Source: Betaproteobacteria bacterium (GTDB lineage: Bacteria; Pseudomonadota; Gammaproteobacteria; Burkholderiales; SG8-41). Taken from it: a stretch of DNA of 14,705 bases. Below the pieces are notes generated by a model, which saw nothing but the letters and a program-made list of their open reading frames with translations, had not been told where the DNA came from and searched no databases. The stretch spans positions 1 through 14,705 of the forward strand of contig JANXSE010000435.1 of assembly GCA_025356695.1 (NCBI GenBank), given 5' to 3'. The position numbers and the translations under genes are program-made. This document shows positions 7,026-14,027 of this stretch, one piece after another; position 1 is the first letter of the stretch, and each line of letters opens with the position of its first letter.

Positions 7026-7049
7026 GACAGGTTCCTTGTTGTACGTGTT

Positions 7050-8240
7050 TCAGATGACGTCGCGCGCCGGTGCGGCGACGATGCTGCGCGGTGTGCGGAA
7101 CAGCACAAGTGCACCGCCTGCCAGCACCACGCTGGCAATCAGCAGCGCCGCTTTGATGCCACCGCCGGCGTGGATCAGAACATTGACGCTCAGCGGGCCG
7201 ATAATCTGACCGAGCGCAAAGGCGGCGGTCAGCGCGCCTATCAATCCGATTGCGTGCGGGCCGGCAATCGATTTGGCTTCCTGTAGCGCCGACATGGTGA
7301 TGACCATGAAGCTGCCGCCGACCATCAGCGCTGACAGGATGACCGCCGTGAAATCGTGCCACAGCGCGGGCAGGGCGACGCCGGCCGCCATCGCGAGTTG
7401 TGCGGCTATCCAGATGTGCCGGTTGTCGAAACGGCGGCGCAGCGCGGCGGCGGCGAGTGTCGAGAGCGTCGCCGCCACGCCGAACAGTGGCCACGACCAG
7501 CCGAATACCGCGGCGTCGCGTATGACTTCTTTCGCCATCACCGGCAGAAAGGTCGCCGGCATGATGTAGCCGTAGCCGCTGCTGGCGTAGGCAAAAACGA
7601 TGCGCAGTGATTCGCTGTTCCATTGCGTGTGCGCGCGCGCTGGTGCGGATGCGGCGGCGGTGTGCGCGCCGCGCGCAATCACGCGGCCGACCGCTAGTGC
7701 TACCAGTAGCGAGCATGCGCCGAGGGCGATCCAGGTTGCGGCAGCGCTCAGGTGGAAATGCATCATGGCAAGACTCAGCAACCCGGCGATCATGATGCCG
7801 AGGCCGACGCCGCCGAATATCCGGCCGTTCAAGCCGGCCTTGTTCATCATCGACAGTTGTTGCAGGCACCACGAGGTGACGTAAATCATGATCCAGGCGC
7901 TGGCGATGCCGGCGATTGCGCGCAGCAGCAGCCACGTCATGAAGCCTTCGCTGATGCCCATGCCGAACGTAGCCAGTCCGATCACCCAAAGACCGCCGGT
8001 GATGGCGGTGGCCGGATGCACGGCGGTTGCCATCGCGCTGAGCGCACCGAGCAGATAGCCGCAGTAATTTGCAGTGGCGAGCAGAGCGCCGTCGCTGACC
8101 GCAAGCGCGTAGTCGTCCTGCATCATCGGCAGCAGAGGCGTAAAGGCGAAGCGGCCGATGCCCATGGCGACCGCGAGTGCCAGCATGCCGGCGGCGGCGA
8201 CCTGGTTTGCAGTGCAGCAGGGTGTGCGTGTTGAGTTCAT
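7050..8240 (-). CDS. YbfB/YjiJ-family MFS transporter
   Basis: A 396-residue inner-membrane transporter with about twelve hydrophobic segments. The N-terminal motif AMGIGRFAFTPLLPMM in the first helix (about 24-39) is the hallmark of the YbfB/YjiJ group of major facilitator proteins. ATANYCGYLLGALSAM forms the second helix. The middle has a small cytosolic loop with HTAAASAPARAHTQ, and the second half keeps the usual G/A-rich helices, for example ALTAAFALGQIIGPLSV. Substrate is not known; the family is often placed beside a LysR gene, as here. It is followed by the GST gene and is divergent from the LysR gene at 8315, which points to joint control of an export or uptake function for a small organic compound. 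Confidence 0.9.
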   Translation of the reverse strand: MNSTRTPCCTANQVAAAGMLALAVAMGIGRFAFTPLLPMMQDDYALAVSDGALLATANYCGYLLGALSAMATAVHPATAITGGLWVIGLATFGMGISEGFMTWLLLRAIAGIASAWIMIYVTSWCLQQLSMMNKAGLNGRIFGGVGLGIMIAGLLSLAMMHFHLSAAATWIALGACSLLVALAVGRVIARGAHTAAASAPARAHTQWNSESLRIVFAYASSGYGYIMPATFLPVMAKEVIRDAAVFGWSWPLFGVAATLSTLAAAALRRRFDNRHIWIAAQLAMAAGVALPALWHDFTAVILSALMVGGSFMVITMSALQEAKSIAGPHAIGLIGALTAAFALGQIIGPLSVNVLIHAGGGIKAALLIASVVLAGGALVLFRTPRSIVAAPARDVI

Positions 8241-8255
8241 GGCAGCATTCTAGGC

Positions 8256-8284
8256 TTGACCATACATGATGAAAAATGAATAAT
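8256..8284 (+). promoter_or_regulatory. Promoter of the LysR gene (-35 TTGACC, -10 AATAAT)
   Basis: TTGACC at 8256-8261 and AATAAT at 8279-8284 each match the sigma-70 consensus at five of six positions and are spaced by exactly 17 bases. The start of transcription would be near 8291, about 24 bases before the ATG at 8315. Confidence 0.65.
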
Positions 8285-8308
8285 TATGATTGATTTAATC
8301 TCAATTCA
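8277..8308. promoter_or_regulatory. Candidate LysR operator in the divergent gap
   Basis: Nested dyads: GATT at 8288-8291 with AATC at 8297-8300, and outside them TGAAT at 8277-8281 with ATTCA at 8304-8308. LysR-type regulators bind AT-rich interrupted dyads in the gap to a divergent target. This site overlaps the -10 box and start of the LysR promoter, so autorepression is likely. Confidence 0.5.
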
Positions 8309-8314
8309 AGAATA

Positions 8315-9181
8315 ATGGATTTTGCTGATCTACAGTTTTTTAAGGCGGTGGTGGACGAAGGCGGGATCAGTGCGGCTGCAAAAAAACTCCACCGCGTGCA
8401 GTCCAATGTGACGACGCGGATCCAGCAACTGGAGGCGTCACTGGGCGCGCAGCTGTTCATCCGCGACAAACGCCGGCTGGTGTTGTCGCCGGCGGGCGAG
8501 ATGTTTCTCGGTTACGCCGAGCAGTTGCTGCATTTGTCGAGCCAGGCGCGCGGTGCGGTGCTCGGCGGCACGCCGCAGGGCACGCTGCGCATCGGCACGC
8601 TGGAGAGCACCGCGGCGAGCCGCCTGCCGCCGCTGCTGTCGCGCTATCACCGCAAATATCCGGCAGTGCGTATCGAACTCACCACCGGCACCAACGATGC
8701 GCTGCTCGAAGCGGTGCTGGCGCGCCGGCTGGACGCGGCGTTTGTGGTCGAATCGGCCGGCGCTTCGCAACTCGATGTGATGCCGGCGTTCGATGAGGAA
8801 CTGGTGGTGGTCGCGTCCAAATCCCATCCGCCGATCCGCCGCGCGCGGGACCTGCGCTCTGACACGGTGATCGCGTTTCCAGCGGGCTGCGCCTACCGGC
8901 GGCGCCTGCAAGCGTGGTTCGCGGCGAGTGACATGGTGCCGCAACGGGTACTGGAACTGGGTTCCTATCACGCCATCGTCGCCTGTGTCGCCTCGGGCAC
9001 CGGCATTGCGGTGATGCCGCGTTCGGTTTTGAACGCGGTGCGCGGCGGCAAAAACCTGACCGTCAGCGCGCTGGTTAAAGGCCGCCTGACGACGTGTTTT
9101 GTCTGGCGCAAGGGTGAAGCGTCGCCAGCACTCAGTGTATTAAAGGCAGAGCTGGTCGAAATAAAAAAAAGTCGCCGCTGA
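8315..9181 (+). CDS. LysR-family transcriptional regulator
   Basis: A 288-residue regulator. The N-terminal winged helix-turn-helix is complete: LQFFKAVVDEGGISAAAKKL, then HRVQSNVTTRIQQLEASLG as recognition helix, then LFIRDKRRLVLSPAGE (about 6-67). A linker helix leads to the effector domain from about residue 90 (TLRIGTLESTAA). The domain has the periplasmic-binding-like fold, with RLDAAFVVE in the first lobe, FPAGCAYRRRLQAWF in the second and VASGTGIAVMPRSVL near the end. The effector is unknown. The gene is divergent from the YbfB-type MFS gene and 27 bases upstream of the alcohol dehydrogenase, so it probably controls both. Its stop codon TGA forms the loop of a perfect hairpin. Confidence 0.93.
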   Translation: MDFADLQFFKAVVDEGGISAAAKKLHRVQSNVTTRIQQLEASLGAQLFIRDKRRLVLSPAGEMFLGYAEQLLHLSSQARGAVLGGTPQGTLRIGTLESTAASRLPPLLSRYHRKYPAVRIELTTGTNDALLEAVLARRLDAAFVVESAGASQLDVMPAFDEELVVVASKSHPPIRRARDLRSDTVIAFPAGCAYRRRLQAWFAASDMVPQRVLELGSYHAIVACVASGTGIAVMPRSVLNAVRGGKNLTVSALVKGRLTTCFVWRKGEASPALSVLKAELVEIKKSRR

Positions 9182-9189
9182 GCGGCGAC
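9163..9189 (-). terminator. Intrinsic terminator facing the minus strand
   Basis: GTCGCCGC at 9171-9178 pairs perfectly with GCGGCGAC at 9182-9189, with TGA as loop. Eight A's at 9163-9170 give a U8 tract when read on the minus strand, so this is a textbook terminator for leftward transcription. On the plus strand no T-run follows, so LysR transcripts should read through into the dehydrogenase gene. Confidence 0.75.
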
Positions 9190-9208
9190 ATCAAGTAAAG
9201 AGAGCACT

Positions 9209-10240
9209 ATGAAAGCGATGATACTGCGGGCGCCGAACACGCCCTTCGAACTTTGCAACGTGCCTGATCCGGTGCCGGGCCCCGGTGAAGCGGTGGCGCG
9301 TGTGATCGCCTGCGGCTCGGGGCTGACTATCCAGCACATCAAGGCAGGGCGCGTTGTAGTGCCGTTTCCGCGCATTATCGGCCACGAAATCACTGGCGAG
9401 ATTGTGGCGCTCGGCGCCGGTGTCAGCGGCATTGCTGCGGGTGACGCGGTGACCGCCTATTACTATCTCAACTGCGGACATTGTCGCTGGTGTTTGTCGC
9501 AGCTCGAACCTTTATGCGAACAATCGGGCGGGCAGGTCGGCCGTAACTGCGACGGCGGTTACGCCGAATACATCAAGCTGCCGGCGCACAACTTCATCAA
9601 GCTGCCGTCGCAACTCGATTACAAAAAGCATGCGGCCGAAGTCGGTGTGATTACCGATGCGCTGGCGACGCCGTACAAGGTGTTGAAGCGTGCCAGTGTC
9701 AAAGCCGGTGAAACGGTCGCAGTGTTCGGTGCCGGCGGTGGTTTGGGCATACACCAGTTGATGCTGGCGAAATGGGCACGCACGCGCGTCATTGCTGTCG
9801 ACGTTGCGCGCGACAAGTTCGAGGCCTGCCGCAAGGCAGGCGCCGATGAAGTGGTCGATGCGTCATCAGGCGACGTAGTTGAAGCATTGATGCAACTCAC
9901 CGCCGGCCGCGGTGTTGATGTCGTCATCGATTACGTTTCATCGACGGCCACGCTTGAGGCGGCGACCAAAGCGCTCGGCCGGCGCGGCCGTCTGGTCACG
10001 CTCGGTGGTGCGGGCAAACCCTTCCTTGCACCGGCCGCCGACATGCTGACCAAAGAACTCTCGCTGCTCGGCAGCCGTTACGTCACGCGCAGCGAAATCA
10101 TCGAAACGCTGGATCTGGTGGCGCGCGGTGAAGTGTGGCCGCTGGTCAGCGATGTACGTCCGCTGGCGGAAGCGGAAGCGCTGCATGCGAAGCTTGAGCG
10201 CGGCGAGGTGGTGGGGCGGGCGGCGTTGCTCATAGCGTAA
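9209..10240 (+). CDS. Zinc-dependent medium-chain alcohol dehydrogenase
   Basis: A 343-residue MDR-superfamily oxidoreductase. The catalytic zinc site is C35 (ACGSGLT), H59-E60 (GHEITGE) and probably D150 (ITDALATPY). The structural zinc is held by C89, C92, C95 and C103 in NCGHCRWCLSQLEPLC. The Rossmann fold starts with GAGGGLG at 174-180, followed by VIAVDVARDK, where the Asp suggests preference for NAD over NADP. C-terminal GRGVDVVIDYVSS and GRRGRLVTLGG are typical. The substrate is probably an alcohol, aldehyde or hydroxyacid; the CGSGLT variant of the first zinc motif does not fix it. An AGAGAG ribosome site lies just upstream. Being 27 bases after the LysR gene, it is likely in the same transcript. 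Confidence 0.92.
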   Translation: MKAMILRAPNTPFELCNVPDPVPGPGEAVARVIACGSGLTIQHIKAGRVVVPFPRIIGHEITGEIVALGAGVSGIAAGDAVTAYYYLNCGHCRWCLSQLEPLCEQSGGQVGRNCDGGYAEYIKLPAHNFIKLPSQLDYKKHAAEVGVITDALATPYKVLKRASVKAGETVAVFGAGGGLGIHQLMLAKWARTRVIAVDVARDKFEACRKAGADEVVDASSGDVVEALMQLTAGRGVDVVIDYVSSTATLEAATKALGRRGRLVTLGGAGKPFLAPAADMLTKELSLLGSRYVTRSEIIETLDLVARGEVWPLVSDVRPLAEAEALHAKLERGEVVGRAALLIA

Positions 10241-10280
10241 TCCGCATCGAGCGTAACGGCTTCCCGGGAGCGATATGCTT

Positions 10281-10373
10281 TTGTGGCGCAGGTCTTATTT
10301 CGAAAAAGAGGCCTGCGCGAAGCGCCGCGCTTTGCCAGAGGTGGTTGACGCAGGCGAGGCGCCTGCGCCACAA
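10281..10373. repeat. Nested inverted-repeat element between convergent genes
   Basis: Outer arms are a perfect 12-bp inverted repeat: TTGTGGCGCAGG at 10281-10292 and CCTGCGCCACAA at 10362-10373. Inside are two hairpins: GCGCAGG/CCTGCGC spanning 10286-10318, and CGCAGGCG/CGCCTGCG spanning 10350-10368 with a 3-base loop. It lies between the dehydrogenase (ends 10240) and the hydrolase (ends 10428), and may stop transcription from both sides. Confidence 0.65.
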
Positions 10374-10427
10374 CGACAGTCATGCGCCGCAGCGACGGGA
10401 CATACAATCTATGATTAGCGTACGTCG

Positions 10428-12170
10428 CTACCTCGCTGGAATCACCGGCAGCAACACATAAGGCATTTTCCCTGCGGCGAAGTGCAGCGTGTTTTTGCCG
10501 CCGAAGATTTTCGCCGGGCGATCGGCCGGATCGGTGTGCGTGAACGGGCCAACCCCTTTCATCGGATATGGCGCATGCGCGACGCCGGCATCAGTGCCGT
10601 CGTATTCGTAGTCGCGGCCACGCACGGAAAGCGCCACACGATAACCCTTCGGCACGACGATCGATGTCGGCCAGATTTCAACATCGAGTTCGACCGGCGC
10701 GCCGGGTGTCAGCGGCTGCACTTCGTCATGCGTGTGCCACGGCCGGTACGGTTTTGTTTCTTTCGCATCGAGTTTGCGTTGCGAGGCGCGCAACCAGCCG
10801 AGACCCACCGGCGTGCGCGGATCGTTGGAACCGATGAATACAACCTCTTTGCCCCGCGGATCGTAAACGCGCAGCGCGACAAATACGTCGGCGTCGGTTG
10901 TGTCGGACGACAGCCAGAGCTTGACGGCGACCGGGCCGGTGATTTCAAGATCGCTGACCATGGGCGGCGTCATATAGGTAACGCCGTCGCCAGTGGTTTC
11001 ATAGCTGACTGCCTCGTTTTTCTGCGGCGCATCTGTCATGAGGCTGTGGTCGCCCGGATGAAAGAAATATTTCGTCCACTGCGTGCGCGCCAGCGGCCAT
11101 TCGTTTTCGGCGCGCAGCACGAATTTTTCACCCGGCTGGCGCACGTTGAGCGAGATCTTCGGCTGTTGCGTCCAGCCGGTGTTTTCGCCTTTGAGAAAGT
11201 GGCCGAAGAATTTTTTTTGCAGCGCCACACCGTAGTTGCTGTAGAAATGCGTGAAGTGGGTGTCGCCGTGCACTTCCAGCCATTTCTGTTCTGAGCCGGC
11301 GCGCAGATAACCTTCGAAATTGCCGCGCGGATGCAGGCCCTGGCCGCCCCAGTTGCCGGCTGAGAGCAGCGGCGTTTTGATTTTTTCAAACTCCGGCATG
11401 CGCGCGCGGTAGTAATCATCGATCAAGTGCCGTCGCCGCGCTTCGCCGTCAACGTCGGCGCGGTTGTTTTTCAATTGTTCGTCGGTCCGCGTGTCCGGCC
11501 CGGCAATGGTGTCGCCGGTGACCTTGCTGCGCGCGCCGCGTTCACCGACGCCGTTCTGCACGGTGAGTACCTGGCGGTTGAACCAGTCGCCGAGAAAATC
11601 GCAGAGTATGCCGCCGTGGCGCGAAAGTTCGCGGTAATAGTCGGAGGCGCCTTCCCAGATGCACATCGCAGCCAGATGTTTCGGTTGCAGGGCGCCTACC
11701 TGCCACTGGTTCATTGCGTAATAGGAAATGCCGTTGAGGCCGACTTTGCCGTTGCTCCACGGCTGTGTGCCGGCCCATTCGATACATTCTTGAAAATCGC
11801 GCGCTTCGCGTGCCGACCAGACATCAATGACGCCGGGCGAGCGGCCGGCGCCGCGTGAATCGACGCGCACGATTGCATAACCGTCCGGCACCCATTTCTC
11901 CGGGTCGACCAGTTCCCAGTTCTGGTATTTGTTCGATGAGCCTTCGAGCGTGTCGGGTACCGCCTTGATCAGGCGTGCCCACTGGCTTTTGTAGCCTTCG
12001 GCAAAGTCGAGCCCTTTGGCGTACGGGCCGTAGGTCATGATGACCGGATATTTGCCATCACCGGGCGGGCGGAAGACATCGGCGCGCAGCACGATGCCGT
12101 CGTCCGTTTTGATCGGCACATCCCAGTCGATCTGCATGCCGTCGCGGGTTTCGCTTTTCATTGGGTTCAT
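10428..12170 (-). CDS. CocE/NonD-family alpha/beta hydrolase (peptidase S15-like)
   Basis: A 580-residue hydrolase if begun at ATG 12170; a TTG at 12176 would add two residues, and an ATG at 12161 is also in frame. The catalytic domain opens with DGIVLRADVFRP. The nucleophile is S149 in GLNGISYYAM, within the S15 pattern G-x-S-Y. WEGASDYYREL and a long helical cap follow. H301 or H305 in LEVHGDTHFTHFY is the likely catalytic His. Where many relatives show an Asp (GWYD type), this has AGNWGGQGLHPRGNFEGY, so the acid residue is not obvious. The C-terminal jelly-roll domain starts near GVTYMTPPMVSDLEITGPV and contains the typical SDTTDADVFVALRVYDP and GYRVALSVRG strands. Members cleave esters or acyl-amide bonds. 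There is no signal peptide, so it acts in the cytosol. Natural substrate unknown. Confidence 0.9.
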   Translation of the reverse strand: MNPMKSETRDGMQIDWDVPIKTDDGIVLRADVFRPPGDGKYPVIMTYGPYAKGLDFAEGYKSQWARLIKAVPDTLEGSSNKYQNWELVDPEKWVPDGYAIVRVDSRGAGRSPGVIDVWSAREARDFQECIEWAGTQPWSNGKVGLNGISYYAMNQWQVGALQPKHLAAMCIWEGASDYYRELSRHGGILCDFLGDWFNRQVLTVQNGVGERGARSKVTGDTIAGPDTRTDEQLKNNRADVDGEARRRHLIDDYYRARMPEFEKIKTPLLSAGNWGGQGLHPRGNFEGYLRAGSEQKWLEVHGDTHFTHFYSNYGVALQKKFFGHFLKGENTGWTQQPKISLNVRQPGEKFVLRAENEWPLARTQWTKYFFHPGDHSLMTDAPQKNEAVSYETTGDGVTYMTPPMVSDLEITGPVAVKLWLSSDTTDADVFVALRVYDPRGKEVVFIGSNDPRTPVGLGWLRASQRKLDAKETKPYRPWHTHDEVQPLTPGAPVELDVEIWPTSIVVPKGYRVALSVRGRDYEYDGTDAGVAHAPYPMKGVGPFTHTDPADRPAKIFGGKNTLHFAAGKMPYVLLPVIPAR

Positions 12171-12411
12171 TTTCAACTTTTTCGGCTACGGTACTGATTG
12201 ATTTCGCTTGAGCAGCGAGGGGGAAGGCGGGGATGGGTGGATTACGGCGTTTCAATTAATAGAAGAGGTAAACGATATAAAGGTGCTTCTACACCCCCAT
12301 CCTGGTGCGCGGACACGTTACCTGCGAAGCCGGCCGTTTGCGAGTAGCGCGCCTTGCAATCGCTCCCGCCCCGGATCGCTACACGAATGCCGTGTCGCGA
12401 TTGCTCCCCCC
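12171..12411. other. Intergenic region with repeats upstream of the hydrolase
   Basis: No gene is supportable here. It contains the second G-rich repeat (12217-12240), a CACCCCCATCC element at 12292-12302 that matches the arm of that repeat in reverse, and an inverted pair GCAATCGC (12356-12363) and GCGATTGC (12397-12404). The hydrolase promoter should lie at its left side. Confidence 0.4.
12217..12240 (+). repeat. Dispersed G-rich intergenic repeat, copy 2
   Basis: Begins GAGGGGGAAGGCGGGGATGG and agrees with 1152-1175 at 22 of 24 positions. It sits just upstream of the hydrolase gene. Confidence 0.6.
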
Positions 12412-12422
12412 TCAAGGGGGAA
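12407..12422. repeat. Interrupted copy of the dispersed repeat
   Basis: CCCCC at 12407-12411 pairs with GGGGG at 12416-12420 around TCAA. GGGGGAA matches the start of the dispersed repeat, but the expected continuation (GG, then a pyrimidine, then GGGGATGG) is missing; TGTTATATTTTGC follows instead. This is the sign of an insertion at 12422/12423. Confidence 0.4.
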
Positions 12423-12440
12423 TGTTATATTTTGCATACC

Positions 12441-12461
12441 CAACCGCCTATTAAGCGGTTG
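12441..12461 (-). terminator. Hairpin over the stop codon of the PIN gene
   Basis: CAACCGC at 12441-12447 pairs with GCGGTTG at 12455-12461, with a 7-base loop holding the TAA stop (12453-12451). No T-run follows on the minus strand, so it is at best a weak terminator for the three-gene unit. Confidence 0.3.
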
Positions 12462-12993
12462 CGTCAGGCTCTTCTTGGGCTGGGAAGTCGAGCCGTAGCT
12501 GGCTCGCCTGTGGCGCGCAGATTTTTAGACGATGACCACCTACGTTGCCATCAAGGGTCAGGAGGCCGCCGGGGTTTCCGGCGCGCGCTCCGTCGAATGT
12601 ATGGAATTCGGTCGCGTCGAATTGAATAGCAGTCGCCAAGTGGATTGCGTCAGGAGTCGTAATTTTTTTGAGCGCGTCTTTTTTCTTGGATGCCCGCTGA
12701 ATCGTCCTAATTTCTGACGCTAAATCCAATATTCGCCCATCAATGGAAACTTCAATGAAGGTTCTACCGTCGAAAGTGTCATCCAATCGCTTGCGCTGCG
12801 CCGGCGTCAAATGCAAGTCCAAGACTTCCGCGCGCCATAGCACCGAGATCATCAGAACGGCGCTGCCTCGCTCGACCATTTCGACAACCTCAGCCAAGCC
12901 TGCCATTTCAGCGGGGTTGGCGCGCTTCTCATTGGTAATCCACGCTATCAGTGGCGCAGTGTCCCAATAAAATTTGGGCTTACCAGTCGCCAT
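12451..12993 (-). CDS. PIN-domain ribonuclease, VapC-like
   Basis: A 180-residue protein with the acidic residues of a PIN nuclease in order: D11 in FYWDTAPLIAW, E56 in WRAEVLD, D115 in TTPDAIHLATA and D134 in FHTFDG. These would hold divalent metal for RNA cleavage. The alternating helices and strands, and the DAIHLATA helix, fit the VapC-like branch. A tail of about 40 residues (GGLLTLDGNVGGHRLK and on) exceeds the usual 130-145 residues of simple VapC proteins. GGTGAG upstream of the ATG is a plausible ribosome site. The start overlaps the end of the 269-aa gene by 14 bases, implying coupled translation. As last gene of a compact unit behind a transposase, it could be the toxin of a toxin-antitoxin-like module, but this is inference. 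Confidence 0.82.
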   Translation of the reverse strand: MATGKPKFYWDTAPLIAWITNEKRANPAEMAGLAEVVEMVERGSAVLMISVLWRAEVLDLHLTPAQRKRLDDTFDGRTFIEVSIDGRILDLASEIRTIQRASKKKDALKKITTPDAIHLATAIQFDATEFHTFDGARAGNPGGLLTLDGNVGGHRLKICAPQASQLRLDFPAQEEPDATA

Positions 12994-13789
12994 TTCTCAC
13001 CATGTCAATATACTCAGACGACGATTTTTTGCCTAACGCTCCTTCTGCTATGCCCCGCAAGTTAGAGAGGGTTGCTTTGTCAGAGCGTTCGGGAAGTGGC
13101 TCGATCCGAGATACCTTGACTAAATGCGGAAACTTTTCAGATTTTTTGAAATGCAATTCGCCATGAATCCTGACGAAATGCTCAAGTCCAGCAATCGCCT
13201 CTGCAAGCATTGCTTGTGGGAAATGGCATTTGATACTAGCGGGGCCGACAACCGGATATACCTTGAACTGATTTTTCTTGTTGTGAACATCAATCACGTC
13301 AAGACTGCCGACCACAGAGCCGACTTCAATTTGGTCTGGCCCCAAAATCTCTTCAACTTTCATATCGAGATTGCGCGGCAATTCCATCGCGGCGGAATCG
13401 TCAAATTGCAACGACACCTGAGAGACATGTTTATGCATCGGTTGCGCCAATGCGCCATACGATTCCAGCAAATCCAGGCTTGCGTCTTGCGGGCGTTTGC
13501 CGGATATAACAGTCTTCAGGTCTCGATTAAATTTCGACACGACGCGACGACCATGTACGCGCGCGTTATTTTTGGTCGGAACAGCCTCCAGTTCGAAAGT
13601 GGCCGGACTGTTCATGGTGATAGCGGTAACGCGATAGTAAAGGCTCGGCCCTTTCGCCCCAGATATGGCAACGTCAACCTGATTCAGCGCCGCCTTAACG
13701 GCATTCAGTTGCTCAATAAGATCAGAGAGTCGAAGGCTGTCGTCAGCCTCGTCTCCCTTTAGAGTAATCCTGAATTTACTCGATCTCAT
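12980..13789 (-). CDS. Unknown 269-aa partner of the PIN protein, OB-like C-terminal half
   Basis: I do not recognise a named family. The N-terminal half (about 1-130) begins SKFRITLKGDEADDSLRL and alternates helices and strands. The C-terminal half (about 155-235) has the pattern GSVVGSLDVIDVHNK, then QFKVYPVVGPASIKCHF, a helix AMLAEAIAGLEHF, VRIHGELHFKK and HLVKVSRIEPLP. This order of strands with a helix before a VxxxGE strand resembles a small OB-like barrel of the kind that binds nucleic acid; that is inferred from pattern only. There is no signal peptide or membrane segment. It starts five bases after the small basic protein gene and overlaps the PIN gene, so it may be the antitoxin, a neutraliser or a targeting subunit for the nuclease. 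Confidence 0.75.
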   Translation of the reverse strand: MRSSKFRITLKGDEADDSLRLSDLIEQLNAVKAALNQVDVAISGAKGPSLYYRVTAITMNSPATFELEAVPTKNNARVHGRRVVSKFNRDLKTVISGKRPQDASLDLLESYGALAQPMHKHVSQVSLQFDDSAAMELPRNLDMKVEEILGPDQIEVGSVVGSLDVIDVHNKKNQFKVYPVVGPASIKCHFPQAMLAEAIAGLEHFVRIHGELHFKKSEKFPHLVKVSRIEPLPERSDKATLSNLRGIAEGALGKKSSSEYIDMVRNGDW

Positions 13790-13794
13790 GATAA

Positions 13795-13986
13795 TTATCC
13801 GGGCCGCTTACGCTGCACTATCCTATCTGATTTTTTGGGGGCTGTCTTTGTTTTGGGATTTGGTAAAAGCGTATCCATTGCTTGCTCAAAGGCGCGACCG
13901 CTTTCATCGGTCTCAAGCGCGCGCGCAGTCTCAACGAATCGCTGAGACTGCTTCGCTTGCGTGTCACGCCTTTTCTTTTTTGGCAT
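13795..13986 (-). CDS. Small basic protein (63 aa) of the PIN module
   Basis: Begins MPKKKRRDTQAKQSQRF from the second of two adjacent ATGs (13989 and 13986). The second has GGAGG four bases upstream, a better spacing. Both ends are strongly basic (KKKRR at the start, KSDRIVQRKRPG at the end), while the middle (RFVETARALETDESGRAFEQAM) looks like one or two amphipathic helices with acidic residues. It could bind DNA or RNA or be a small antitoxin-type regulator; I know no established function. It sits 41 bases downstream of the transposase stop and five bases upstream of the 269-aa gene. Confidence 0.68.
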   Translation of the reverse strand: MPKKKRRDTQAKQSQRFVETARALETDESGRAFEQAMDTLLPNPKTKTAPKKSDRIVQRKRPG

Positions 13987-13990
13987 CATG

Positions 13991-13995
13991 CCTCC
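13991..13995 (-). promoter_or_regulatory. Shine-Dalgarno GGAGG of the small basic protein
   Basis: GGAGG on the minus strand, four bases before the ATG at 13986 and one before the ATG at 13989. It decides in favour of the inner start. Confidence 0.6.
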
Positions 13996-14027
13996 ATTTT
14001 CGGCCTGCCCAATGTCGTTGTTCGGTA

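Noticed and set aside
6964..7989. A 341-codon minus-strand frame inside the MFS gene
   Set aside because: Arg-rich shadow of the membrane protein; no recognisable domain.
13124..13762. A 212-codon plus-strand frame opposite the 269-aa gene
   Set aside because: It lies antisense to a gene with matching operon spacing on the other strand and shows no known motif.
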